From positions 1-12,287 of the forward strand of contig JALLAZ010001100.1 of the NCBI GenBank assembly GCA_036939755.1: DNA of 12,287 bases, read 5' to 3'. This DNA comes from Stephanodiscus triporus. Its lineage: Eukaryota; Bacillariophyta; Thalassiosirophyceae; Thalassiosirales; Thalassiosiraceae. A model generated the notes under the pieces. It was given only the letters and a program-made list of their open reading frames with translations, did not search any database and was not told the DNA's origin. Numbering within the stretch: position 1 is the first letter of the stretch; every line of letters starts with the position of its first letter. This document shows positions 1 through 8,508 of the stretch, piece by piece. The translations under genes and the position numbers were made by a program.

Positions 1-1682
1 ATGCTAACTGGTATATAGCATTGAACACCCATTTCTGAGCAGAGGGTATAATGGTCAGATTGACTGGAAGTGTATCACCTGATGCAGATCGAACAGCAAC
101 TACAAATAGTTCGCGTTTCTGCCTGTTTGTGCCTTCATTCAAATTGAAAATGTCAAGATTGCATAGTATGAAATTGAACATATTTAGTTTGAAGAACAAA
201 CAGTCAAGTACGTTGCCTCACTACATACCTGCTGTGCAGTCCATGAACCAAACTTCAGGATACATGGACATGTACCGCACCATTTCTTTCGTTGCTAAAG
301 AAATAAACACCATCATTTTCTTGGATTCCCCAATTCCGTAGTCCAGTCGAAGTTGTGACAATTTTTGCTCAACATCCAGTGGACAGGGCAGCTTTTCACC
401 AAGTCGACTTGTATCACGACTAGGACGACCCCGGGGATAAGCATACAAACCCGAGCCTGTCTCGTGCTGAACCATGAAATAGTTAATCTCGTGCCTGATT
501 CAAACTTCAAAAGTTAGCACTTTGAAAAACAGTTAATGACAACAAAAATTGATATAGACTGAACTTACGCATCTAAAACCTTTATTAATTTTTCTGCGTC
601 ACTATCATCTTTAAGTATTCCCTCAGCAAGATTTAAAAGATCAAGACAACGTTCATTTGCATTAAATAACGTTTTCGGTAAGTACGTGCCATCATCATCA
701 CCTTTGATGTCTTTCAATACTTCACTAATTGCGCTCGGGGGCACATTGTGTCGATAAAGCGTACTCAGCTAAAGTGACATTATTACACGAAAAAAGGTAA
801 GACAAATTGAATAGATCGAAATTGAAACCTTTCAATTTGTTGTGCTCACCAATGTCTTGCTACTGGGAGACATATCCACGGACGACTTTGCCTTGGCTTT
901 GGGTGGTAAAGGAGGATGGTTGCAGTGATTCAAACAACTCTGAGAAGATAGGTACCATTCATTGTTATGGAGCATGTACACATGTAGTTTCATGGTACAA
1001 ATGTCATCTCTAAGCGTTGCTCTTACAGTGATACATCGCCTAACATCATGTTTCTTTGGTGTTTTTTGGGCCGATTCGAGAGACTGCTGCCGTATGTCCT
1101 TCTTTGTTTTGGAAATCATGCCTAAAGTACCTGCGGGCACAACACCAAAATATTAGGACAACAACACAGCAAACTGGATGATTGACATGTCAATGGTGCA
1201 TTCTAACCTTTGCGTTTCGATCCAAAACTCTTGTGTCGCTTTGCCTTTTCATCAACAACATAAAGGGGACCAACTTTGTCATCTAAGTACGACACGGAAC
1301 CCCGATTTTGAAAGAGACGCGAGTGGTCACACCCCAGGATGATGTACTTTTTTCTCAGTGAATTTGGTGGAATAGTCTTGTGAACTGCTATATTGCATCC
1401 ACTAACCGCAGACTTCAACATTGAACGTAGGTCGTCCCAAGAAGAGGAGCCATAAAACACATCAGGATCAAACCGATACACAGACCTTAAACCTTTACTT
1501 CGAGGAAAGGAGGTAGGTTGATTCATTGCTCCGAGAGGTACGCTTGAATCGGCACCATTGGCGGCAGAACTGATATCAAGTAAGGTATCCGAATCATTCA
1601 CTGGAATGCAAAGTGTAGATGACCAGGTGCTTAGGTCATCGGTCAATCTGGTTATCTCGTCCGTAACAGTTGTATAATCCAT
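1..1682 (-). CDS. Mutator-like element (MULE) transposase, five exons, partial at the window's left edge
   Basis: I recognise a MULE-type transposase. Exons on the minus strand are 1682-1208, 1130-850, 768-569, 494-229 and 132-1 (continuing outside). All four introns (77, 81, 74 and 96 nt) have GT-AG ends (GTTAGA, GTGAGC, GTAAGT, GTATGT donors) and phases 1, 0, 2, 1 that keep one open frame of about 451 codons. Residues about 70-230 resemble the FAR1/WRKY-GCM1 zinc-binding region of MULEs, with C118, C191, H227 and H230 as candidate ligands. The DDE domain begins near residue 395: YPEVWFMDCTAGTNRQKRE, with D404 the expected first catalytic Asp. The last intron interrupts the codon for G408. 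The start at 1682 is chosen because its context (A at -3, G at +4) is good; an in-frame ATG at 1754 would add 24 residues from motif-rich AT sequence. The catalytic C-terminus lies outside, so activity or domestication cannot be judged. Terminal inverted repeats were not identified. Confidence 0.85.
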
Positions 1683-2274
1683 GTTCGAAATATTCAATTT
1701 GGAGTACTTCAAATTCAATATATTTGAAATGAATGTAACTGAAGCGTAGTCCATCAACGAAATTCGAGGTATTCAATTTCAGTTAGTTCAAAGACAATAC
1801 TTTGTGTAATGAAGAAACATTCAAATTGAACATATCGAAAATGACCTAATACTATTGGAATGAATACTAACGCACCACTACTTGTTTAGATTGAATGGTT
1901 CGCAGAGGAGGATCTATCTCTGAAATGACAGAGATGGAATTTTATGAGGGCAAAAAAGAAGACAGTCAGATTCATTACAGTATGATGAGAAGAAAAACAA
2001 CACAAGAAGGAATGGTGACGCATGTCATGGACATCTGCTAGTTCCGGAAGAAGAGCATTGAAGTTGCAAACGAAAATGACCACAGGCGGTCACTAAATTT
2101 TGGAGCGAGTGCGAGCGAGTATCATATTATAGAAACCATTCAAATTGAATGTTTTGACTTGGTGAATTTTACGCAAAAGCGCGCCTCCCCTACCGCCCAG
2201 GTTAGTGGGAACCTGTAGATTAACATACCAGGAATTTGTAAAAAGAGAAACACATGTAAAAAAAACAAATTGAA
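138..2274. repeat. Dispersed TTCAAATTGAA palindrome family
   Basis: The 11-bp near-palindrome TTCAAATTGAA occurs exactly at 138-148, 1820-1830 and 2139-2149; the last is extended to the perfect 13-bp palindrome ATTCAAATTGAAT at 2138-2150. Close variants lie at 170-178, 803-811, 818-826, 831-839, 1693-1701, 1708-1718, 1772-1780 and 2266-2274. They fall in transposase introns 2 and 4 and in the divergent spacer, not in the clear coding exons. The copies at 802-811 and 831-840 form a perfect 10-bp inverted repeat inside intron 2. Several copies share flanks such as GAACATAT. I do not recognise the family. Confidence 0.6.
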
Positions 2275-2437
2275 TACATTCGTCTCCATTTTGGTGCCAT
2301 AGTCAACCCCAAAAGCTAGCCAACAACTTTGGTTCCTCCAGCACACACGAGGCGAGTTAAATAATATGTAACATCAACACACACAGCGTCATCATTCAAA
2401 AGGGGGGCGTGGAATTCGGAAGGAAGGGCGGGAAGCA
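1683..2437. other. AT-rich divergent intergenic region without a supported gene
   Basis: This spacer separates the minus-strand transposase from the plus-strand sulfotransferase and must hold both promoters. It carries several of the TTCAAATTGAA-type motifs, a short direct repeat GAGCGAGT at 2103-2110 and 2113-2120, and a TATA-like stretch TTAAATAATAT at 2357-2367, about 70 bases before the sulfotransferase start. A 48-codon open frame at 1895-2041 on the plus strand has no recognisable content. Confidence 0.5.
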
Positions 2438-3631
2438 ATGGTGAACCTTCGAGGGCCGCATCAAAGCTGTGTCGTCTTCGTGATTTGCTTAATCGTAGGA
2501 GGGTGCATCGTATCAATAGGCATACAACATGGCAGTTTGCAGACGATGGCTAATCTGATTGGCAATAATGGCGATGAGCCGCAGTCTCAATTAATTGATG
2601 ATGAAGGTCAACGCGGCATTTCGTCTGAAATTAGCACCAATAATCGGTCCGATGAAGCTTGGTTCAAACGTCGAGTCGTCGAATTGACCAAAGAGCGCGA
2701 CGAGGCAGCCTCATCCTTCGCGGCACGCAACCACAGCTCTGGGGGCTTCTTGTGGTTCTACCACAATCAAAAAGCAGGCGGGACAACCTTGTGCTCTGTT
2801 CTACAAAATGCATTGAAGAATCAAACGAGAACAAATGCATGTTATCTCAAGGACAAGAACCCAGACGTGTGGACTGGACTTCAATATGAATCCTTCAATG
2901 GTGGGGGGGTCCCTATACGAGAGAAATGGAAGTTAAATGCAACTGCTCCACCTGACAACGAAGTGCAGCTTATACTTCAAACTATCGAAAATGAAATGAA
3001 ATCCATGGGCAAAAGTATGGTCTCTTCTGAAAATCTATTCATACCCCGATCCATCTTACAGAAGTGGATAGTCGAGGGGAATCCATTCTACACTCAACTC
3101 TTCTCCAAATGGTCATTCGTAACAACCGTACGTGATCCTGTAAAACGTCTCGAATCGTCATTCTACTTCCACGACGATCATTTCCGCGAATGTGGTGAAC
3201 ACAATTACGGACTAAACAGCTGCATACAAAAAACCAAAAGGTTTATGGAAGGACATCATCGTAATAAATTGGTTAAGGAATTATCGGGATTTTTTTCTCC
3301 CACGGAAAGTGGAGATCCAGGTGGAGGGTATATTAATGGCGTAAAACCGACGGAAGCAACAGAGTGGGATTTGACTGTGGCAAAGTTGGTATTGCATCGT
3401 TTCTTGCCCCCCGTAGTTGCGGACGGTACCAACATAATGGCAAGTACGATGAACAAAACATTGCCATTGTTGAATTTGACTGGAGAGCAGATGGCAACTA
3501 AAAAGGAAAATAAGGGTAAGAAGAAGAAAGCAGACATGTCAAGAGAAACGATTATGGCAATTCAAAAGCTTAATTCTTTGGATGTTGCATTGTACAAATA
3601 TGCTTTGGCGAATTTTGATATTCAAACATAA
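2438..3631 (+). CDS. Golgi-type single-pass (type II) sulfotransferase, intronless
   Basis: The 397-residue product would transfer sulfate from PAPS to a glycan or other secretory-pathway acceptor in the Golgi lumen. A short cytoplasmic N-terminus is followed by one hydrophobic segment at about residues 11-29 (CVVFVICLIVGGCIVSIGI), giving type II topology. The 5'-phosphosulfate-binding loop is FYHNQKAGGTTLC at 107-119 and the 3'-phosphate-binding motif is FVTTVRDPVKRLESSF at 227-242, with R232 and S240 as the usual contacts. A terminal LNSLDVALYKYA (378-389) is typical of the sulfotransferase-2 group. Potential N-glycosylation sites at N98, N128, N167, N339 and N346 fit a lumenal catalytic domain. 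A Lys-rich stretch at 355-364 is unusual. No intron is needed. Codon use is more AT-leaning than in the GC-rich genes to the right. The acceptor cannot be named from the sequence. Confidence 0.85.
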   Translation: MVNLRGPHQSCVVFVICLIVGGCIVSIGIQHGSLQTMANLIGNNGDEPQSQLIDDEGQRGISSEISTNNRSDEAWFKRRVVELTKERDEAASSFAARNHSSGGFLWFYHNQKAGGTTLCSVLQNALKNQTRTNACYLKDKNPDVWTGLQYESFNGGGVPIREKWKLNATAPPDNEVQLILQTIENEMKSMGKSMVSSENLFIPRSILQKWIVEGNPFYTQLFSKWSFVTTVRDPVKRLESSFYFHDDHFRECGEHNYGLNSCIQKTKRFMEGHHRNKLVKELSGFFSPTESGDPGGGYINGVKPTEATEWDLTVAKLVLHRFLPPVVADGTNIMASTMNKTLPLLNLTGEQMATKKENKGKKKKADMSRETIMAIQKLNSLDVALYKYALANFDIQT

Positions 3632-4168
3632 GCAGTTGGTAAAATCTTTTTATTCTTTAGCTGGGTGAGTATTACTGTCATTCTGGCCTCTCTGGACGCT
3701 GATGGTAGATCAGGATTCTCAGCTCCTTGAGCTGTATTATTCAATAATTAATGCCAATATGCACACATCCCTTGCGCGCTCCATTATTTCCTAGACCAAA
3801 ATCACACACAGAAACTTGTATTGAAAAACAAGAGCAGTTATTAGCTTGCATGATTTTGGAGCTGTTGCGAGAACAGAAACAAGTTCTACTGCGCTGTCAA
3901 GGAGATTCTTGTCAACAAGCGCACGCCAGTGGCATCGGCGAAATGTATCGCGAGTGAGCAATAGATTTACAATTAATTACTGTAGTACTAGATGCAATCC
4001 AGAGCGAAAAAATACTACGATACTTGCGCGAACTCAACATAACTTCATCATGCATAATAGTACCTACTAATTCAACATTGTTTGTATGTGGGAGGGGGGG
4101 GTGGGGGTAGCGGCAGCTCCCATGACCGTAGCAACACTCATTCCTCCCAATGTCTTGATTGCGATCGA
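3632..4168. other. Convergent intergenic region without a supported gene
   Basis: This lies between the stops of the plus-strand sulfotransferase and the minus-strand coiled-coil gene, so it should hold both 3' ends. A 68-codon open frame at 3751-3957 (plus) contains a Leu/Glu/Gln-rich patch but no recognisable domain or splice context. A run of eight G at about 4091-4098, followed by five more, makes a G-rich tract just outside the coiled-coil stop. Confidence 0.45.
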
Positions 4169-5188
4169 TCAATAATCGAAGATGGAATCTTCCGCCGACG
4201 TAGTGTAATGAATTATAGGCCCAGCCGGATAACGCCGGTGTCCAACGCCGTTCTCGTCATCTCTGGTTTCGTCTCGATGATACACACCTCCCGGCTCCCG
4301 CGCTCCATAATTATGTGGCCTGGAATATCCGTCAGGAGATATCATCTTACGATGGTGGTAACGTTTAGTCCTCTCTCCGTGTCGACGGTGGAGAGTTGGG
4401 TACAATCTCTCCCCGGCGTCGCTTGTCCGGGCTTTCGACGATTTTGTCCCTATCGGCGGTACCGCGGAGGTCGCGGAGTGCTTCTCCCTCAACTCAATTT
4501 GCTCCTTTTCCTTTTGGAGCACGCCAATCTGCCTATCTTTCTCTGTAAGGGCCATCGCCAACGTTTGTACCTTGTCATTCAGCTCTCTGCACTTCGCCTC
4601 GTTGGTTAATGTGCCCACCTCCCTTTCCCCCTCCAGTTCCGCCAGGGACTGCTCCAGCATGGCAATCTTGGCGTTCAATGATCCGATCACGCTGTCCTTC
4701 TGTTTGGTCATCGAATCCATCTACTTCTCGTGTTTTCCAGCGACAAGGATATTTCACCCTTATATAGCTCAATGTGTCCCTGTAGCATCTCTTTCATCAG
4801 GGCCACCTCTTGCTCGGAGGATTGTATCCTTTCATCCCTGAGGGAGATGACGCTTTGGGCATTGGCCAGGTCCACACGAGTGGTATCGTACTGCTCCTTG
4901 ACCCCGGAGAGTTCCGCTTCGAGCCGCATCACCTCGGCGCGCGATTCGGCCTGACCAGCTCCCCCCTCCCCCGCGTCCTTTTCCAACCGAGCGATGCCCT
5001 CGCGTAGAGCCTCGATTGTCCCTCGGTGGTCCGCCTCCATCTCGTGCTTGGCGGCAGCGTCCGATCAATCTCCGCCTCCAACTCCCAGACCCGACCAGCA
5101 AGCTCCGCTGTCAGCTCGTCCTTCTCGTTCTCTGTAGAAATGAACGAAGGAATTGAAAAAATATGTATTTACTTAATTCGTCACTCAT
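4169..5188 (-). CDS. Coiled-coil protein, frame interrupted twice
   Basis: I do not recognise a family. The best model has a tiny first exon 5188-5173 (MSDEL plus one base), a 41-nt intron 5172-5132 (GTAAAT...TTTCTACAG), and a second exon 5131-4169. The join reads MSDELKNEKDELTAELAG in phase. The exon is then covered by three successive open frames: down to about 5060, about 5040-4723, and 4720-4169. Each change steps back one base, so one extra base at each break would give a continuous 326-codon frame. Heptad-like coiled coil runs across both breaks: WELEAEIDRTL, then HEMEADHRGTIEALREGIARL; later YKGEISLSLENTRSR, then MDSMTKQKDSVIGSLNAKIA. About the last 90 residues are a basic, Tyr/His/Arg-rich tail ending AEDSIFDY. 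It may be an intact gene with two assembly deletions or a recent pseudogene. The very short intron is the weakest part of the model. Confidence 0.6.
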
Positions 5189-5382
5189 CGTATCTATTCC
5201 CATGTAAATACATACACTTGTTGTCGAGAAAAAAATGAAATGAGAACTCCATCCAGCAAAACAATCATCTCTTAGAGCAAGGCCAGGGATGGAGCTTACT
5301 GACGATGATCCTCTTTTATCACTCTAATTATTTTTTGTAGCAGCTCCACAAAGGCGACCGACGCGCCCCCCTCCCTTGCGCC
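5189..5382. promoter_or_regulatory. Candidate bidirectional promoter
   Basis: Only 194 bases separate the divergent start codons of the coiled-coil gene (5188, minus) and the membrane protein (5383, plus), so both promoters must overlap here if those starts are right. The segment is AT-rich on the left and turns GC-rich near 5340. TTTTTTGTAG at 5331-5340 resembles a plus-strand 3' splice site, so the membrane-protein gene may have an upstream leader exon. No clear TATA box is visible. Confidence 0.4.
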
Positions 5383-6243
5383 ATGACCATGACCCTCGAC
5401 AAGTACGACGATCCGCGGGCCGTCCCCCTCCCTCACCACGGCCGCGACCACGGCCACGACGCACCAACAATAGAACCCAGCGCTCCGCCCCTCTCGGAAT
5501 TGGACGCAGAGGAATCGACGACGGCCGATTATTCGATGCCATGCGCCCTCGCGAAGCCCGTCCCGCCGCCGGCCCTCGCACCCCGTCATCACTACTCGAC
5601 GCGCGTCGTCGCGACGCCGGTGACCGCAAACGACGACACCGTCGAAAGGCGCGTCGAACGAACGTACGAGCCGGACGGCTCGCTTTCCGTCGCGGTTGTC
5701 ACGACGACTGCTCATCGTGCCGACGGCAGCCGCGAAGTCAGGATCGAGAATTATCGCATCCCCGCCGAGGATGCCTGGGGGTTGGCCGACGGGCGGTCGC
5801 CGGGCGACGAGTACCTGACCAGGGTGGAGGTGCGATCCATACCCCCCGGCGTCGCCGTAGACTTCGGGACGACGGCGCCGTCGTCGTCGACGCAGCCCGC
5901 GCGGCGGCCGGACGACGACGCGACGGTCCCGGATCGCGGGAGGAGGTCGAGGAGGGGGATGAAGTGCTGCTGTGTGATATTATGCGCGGTATGCACGGGA
6001 GGGGTATGCCTGATCATCATTCTGTTCGTCCTCGGTGCGATATTCCTCCCCAACGCGATGATGACGACGACGACGACGATCGCGTGCGATGGCGATCATT
6101 GCCTCCAAGACTGGGCGTCGTGCTCGTCGAGCTCCGAGTGCGATAGTGCATGCTGCAGCGATTCGTACGACCCTTACGGGGCGTTCAAGTGCATCCCGCT
6201 CGAACGCGCCGGCTACGACCCCGACATTTGCAAGGCCCCGTGA
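5383..6243 (+). CDS. Single-pass membrane protein with Cys-rich outer domain and PSAP-bearing tail
   Basis: The 286-residue product has three parts. Residues 1-190 are hydrophilic and Pro/Asp/Arg-rich, without a recognised fold, and include EPSAPPLSEL at 31-40. A membrane segment at about 195-222 begins with CCC (195-197) after RGRRSRRG, so the positive-inside rule puts the N-terminus in the cytosol; the Cys triplet is a plausible palmitoylation site. A short C-terminal domain (235-283) holds eight Cys at 235, 240, 247, 253, 257, 258, 270 and 283, including WASCSSSSECDSACC, which resembles small Cys-rich modules I associate with diatom surface proteins. An in-frame TAG lies 45 bases upstream at 5338-5340, so 5383 is the first available ATG unless a spliced leader exon joins at 5341. 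A second ATG follows two codons later. Function unknown; a cell-surface or endosomal adaptor role is a guess. Confidence 0.75.
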   Translation: MTMTLDKYDDPRAVPLPHHGRDHGHDAPTIEPSAPPLSELDAEESTTADYSMPCALAKPVPPPALAPRHHYSTRVVATPVTANDDTVERRVERTYEPDGSLSVAVVTTTAHRADGSREVRIENYRIPAEDAWGLADGRSPGDEYLTRVEVRSIPPGVAVDFGTTAPSSSTQPARRPDDDATVPDRGRRSRRGMKCCCVILCAVCTGGVCLIIILFVLGAIFLPNAMMTTTTTIACDGDHCLQDWASCSSSSECDSACCSDSYDPYGAFKCIPLERAGYDPDICKAP

Positions 6244-6313
6244 TATAAATCGAGGCTTGGGCGCTTCGCATACGAAAAAGCCTTATGGTCCGGGTCCGAC
6301 CGATGCCACTGAA

Positions 6314-6325
6314 CCCTAACCCTAA
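6314..6325. repeat. Two-copy telomere-like repeat CCCTAA
   Basis: CCCTAACCCTAA is two perfect units of the canonical TTAGGG telomere repeat in reverse complement. Two units are short enough to be chance. Confidence 0.3.
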
Positions 6326-6342
6326 TGCGTGCTTTTTTGTAG

Positions 6343-6428
6343 GCCGTGGCCTATCCGCACCGTCGACGGAATTCGTCGTATCCTACCTAATTGCCCGCCG
6401 TGGCGACTGCGAGAAATCGTTTCGACGG
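6343..6428 (+). other. Possible orphan exon
   Basis: An 86-base segment has a strong 3' splice-site look on its left (CTTTTTTGTAG, ending at 6342) and a good donor on its right (GTAAGG at 6429). One frame stays open through it and reads TVDGIRRILPNCPPWRLREI in its middle, which could form a helix. No partner exon was found on either side. It could be a relic of a transposon or degraded gene, or chance. Confidence 0.2.
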
Positions 6429-7016
6429 GTAAGGTCATTGAAAAAGTTCGCCTGTCGAAGGATTATAAAACTGTCTTCTACGTGCCATTTTCGGTTGGTT
6501 GTGATTTGTAACTCATTAGGTGTCCATGGGAGTGCACACTAAGAGGTTGTTCGCATCGTGACCTGAATCCCTCATGCGCGGACCTATCGATGAGAATAAT
6601 CCGACTGCTCTTCACACTCTTTTGAGGTTGGTGGATGATATTCAAATGCGTTCAACTTGTGGTCCATGCCCTCCGTCTGAAAAAAATTACAGCGTTATTA
6701 AACCAAAGCACCGGAAGTACAATGTTAATATTAAAGCATCTACTGAAGAAAAATAACGCGATAGATCCTTATCTGTGGTTGGCAGTGTCGAGAAAAAGAT
6801 TTCCATGGGTGTGTACCATGTTCCGCGATTTCATCATCAATCTTTAACAATATGATGTATTGTTGCGCATTGTGGTGCGTGATCGATATGGACGGATGCC
6901 AATAGCTGAGTTCTTCCATCTTCTCGCGTTAGGCAGGGTCTAGCGACGACCAAAAACGCATCATCATTTTCCTCCCGTAAATCATATATCGCATCTCTCG
7001 GATTCCGCCCCCTCCA

Positions 7017-7301
7017 TCAAAGATACTCGCACTGGTACGCGGTGTCAACCGCTGCCCTTACATCGAATCCCGAATTCGGCGGTATCTCGAAGTTGGTACC
7101 CGCGGGATAATTCACCCACTCGTCCTGACCGTCGAGCTTGGCCGTCAGCATCCCGGACACGACAGTCATCCTCTCGGCGTCGGCCGTCCCGAAGTGGTAG
7201 GTCCCCGCGGCGATTATCCCGACGCTGAATTTCTTTCCGTGACGCGTGGATGCCAGGGATTGGACCTTCGAGTCGAAGTACGAGTTGTGATCGATGGGCA
7301 T
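7017..7301 (-). CDS. ppnP: Pyrimidine/purine nucleoside phosphorylase, PpnP (YaiE/DUF1255) family
   Basis: The 94-residue product has the same length as bacterial PpnP, a small cupin that phosphorolyses several nucleosides to base and ribose-1-phosphate in nucleotide salvage. Family hallmarks are visible along the whole chain: NSYFDSKVQSLA (6-17), VGIIAAGTYHFGTADAERMTVVSG (27-50 region), EWVNYPAGTNFEIPPNSGFD (61-80) and the C-terminal YQCEYL. The ATG at 7301 is chosen because it matches the family's start; the frame stays open upstream to 7541, but that part has no family similarity and is probably leader. No intron is needed. The gene is GC-rich and sits between AT-leaning spacers. PpnP is mainly a bacterial family, so old horizontal transfer is plausible, but related proteins are known in some eukaryotes and this window cannot decide. 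No targeting peptide is visible from this start, suggesting the cytosol. Confidence 0.88.
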   Translation of the reverse strand: MPIDHNSYFDSKVQSLASTRHGKKFSVGIIAAGTYHFGTADAERMTVVSGMLTAKLDGQDEWVNYPAGTNFEIPPNSGFDVRAAVDTAYQCEYL

Positions 7302-8476
7302 GATGTTGATGACGGTCGGTCGCGAGGGAGGATTGCCTCGTGGCAGGACGATAATGAAGGAAGTGAGCAGGTGATGAGCCACGTGCTGCTCTTTTGTGGT
7401 GGATGGAGTCTTCTTTTTTATTAGAGAGAGATGTTCTAGAGGTCTGGCCTTCGCAATATGGCGCCAATCCACTTCTCCGCGCACCAGTCCGTCCCGGCCA
7501 TGCCAGCCCACAACACCTAACCACAACCTCAAAAACCTCAACCGTAAAAACGACCTGAGCGGGAGCCGTCATTACTGATGATTATGTGGTAAGATGTCGT
7601 GACGATGGCTATCTCAACATGGTAAGACCAAATATTTTAATTTGCACCTCGTCCTCGGTCGGTCGGATGGTTGGATGTTTGATTGCATCGTACTCTGCGA
7701 TGACGAAAAAAAACCGTCTCTAGTACGCCACTCTTCGTCGCATCTTTCATGCGACGGGCACAGTCTTTGTGTTATGGCAAATGAGGGCTGTCGAAGACTT
7801 ATGTTTTAATTTCTAAGCAGAAAAATGATTATGCACTTATAATGTTGTATCGTAGCAATCCATGACGGTGGAAAGGATGAAGAATAATCACCCAATAACA
7901 GTCGGATTCCATCGGATGCATGGAAAAATATTTTCCGTGCGAGGAATGATAGTGATTATTTTCTGATCCATATATTGTTTGGCATCGAACATGCTGGTGG
8001 TAATTTCCTCTCATATCTTACTGATGCGTCATCATTTATTTTTATTGAATATTGTATTTGGTGGAACGCCGTTCACTGCGATATGGTGGTGCAAATGATG
8101 TACACAGCGTGAGTCACATTTTATTGAAAGCCTCGCTGAACCACCAACAGTATTGCAAGGATGTGTTTCTGCTCGTATTTACATTACATCCACCTGGGGC
8201 AGAATTGTTTACCTTGCTAAAACAAGCGGTTATGATTTTCATCTGTACCTCAATTCGCCCTTTCATGTCCGCTTTGCCATGACATGGAAGGTATAGAAGG
8301 AGGGAACATTGTTTTGCTGCATCAACAATATGTTACACATTATACGTACTGACATATCTTTGCCCTTGTAAAATGAAATGAAGATAGGAGGGCGGCAAGT
8401 GGTGCACAAAGTCTTGAACAGTCAGTAAGCCGCAGCCATATGGTGAGTCAGCGGAAAGAAAATGACTGATATGTAT

Positions 8477-8508
8477 GATATGTGCCAATTGTGATCTGTG
8501 CCAATTGT
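8477..8508. repeat. 16-bp tandem direct repeat, two copies
   Basis: GATATGTGCCAATTGT at 8477-8492 is followed at once by GATCTGTGCCAATTGT at 8493-8508, with one mismatch. Each unit contains the palindrome CAATTG. A protein-binding site pair or simple slippage product are both possible. Confidence 0.6.

Larger units (their letters stand above)
6244..7016. other. Intergenic region without a supported complete gene
   Basis: Several short plus-strand open frames lie here (6285-6542, 6329-6511, 6574-6756, 6635-6847). None gives a recognisable domain or a chain of phase-matched exons. One segment with good splice borders is listed separately. Sequence becomes AT-leaning after about 6430. Confidence 0.4.

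Noticed and set aside
1895..2041. 48-codon plus-strand ORF in the divergent spacer
   Set aside because: It is too short, with no recognisable motif, and such an ORF is expected by chance.
3751..3957. 68-codon plus-strand ORF after the sulfotransferase
   Set aside because: It has no domain, no splice context and no coding bias that I could see.
5376..6146. 256-codon frame overlapping the Cys-rich membrane protein
   Set aside because: It is almost all Arg, Pro and Asp, with no domain; the alternate frame gives a membrane segment and an ordered Cys-rich domain.
6314..6325. Interstitial telomere or chromosome-end scar
   Set aside because: Only two CCCTAA units are present, too few to claim telomere origin.
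7302..7541. N-terminal extension of PpnP (open frame to 7541)
   Set aside because: The family protein starts at the 7301 ATG and is full length from there; the extension shows no targeting-peptide pattern and is probably leader.
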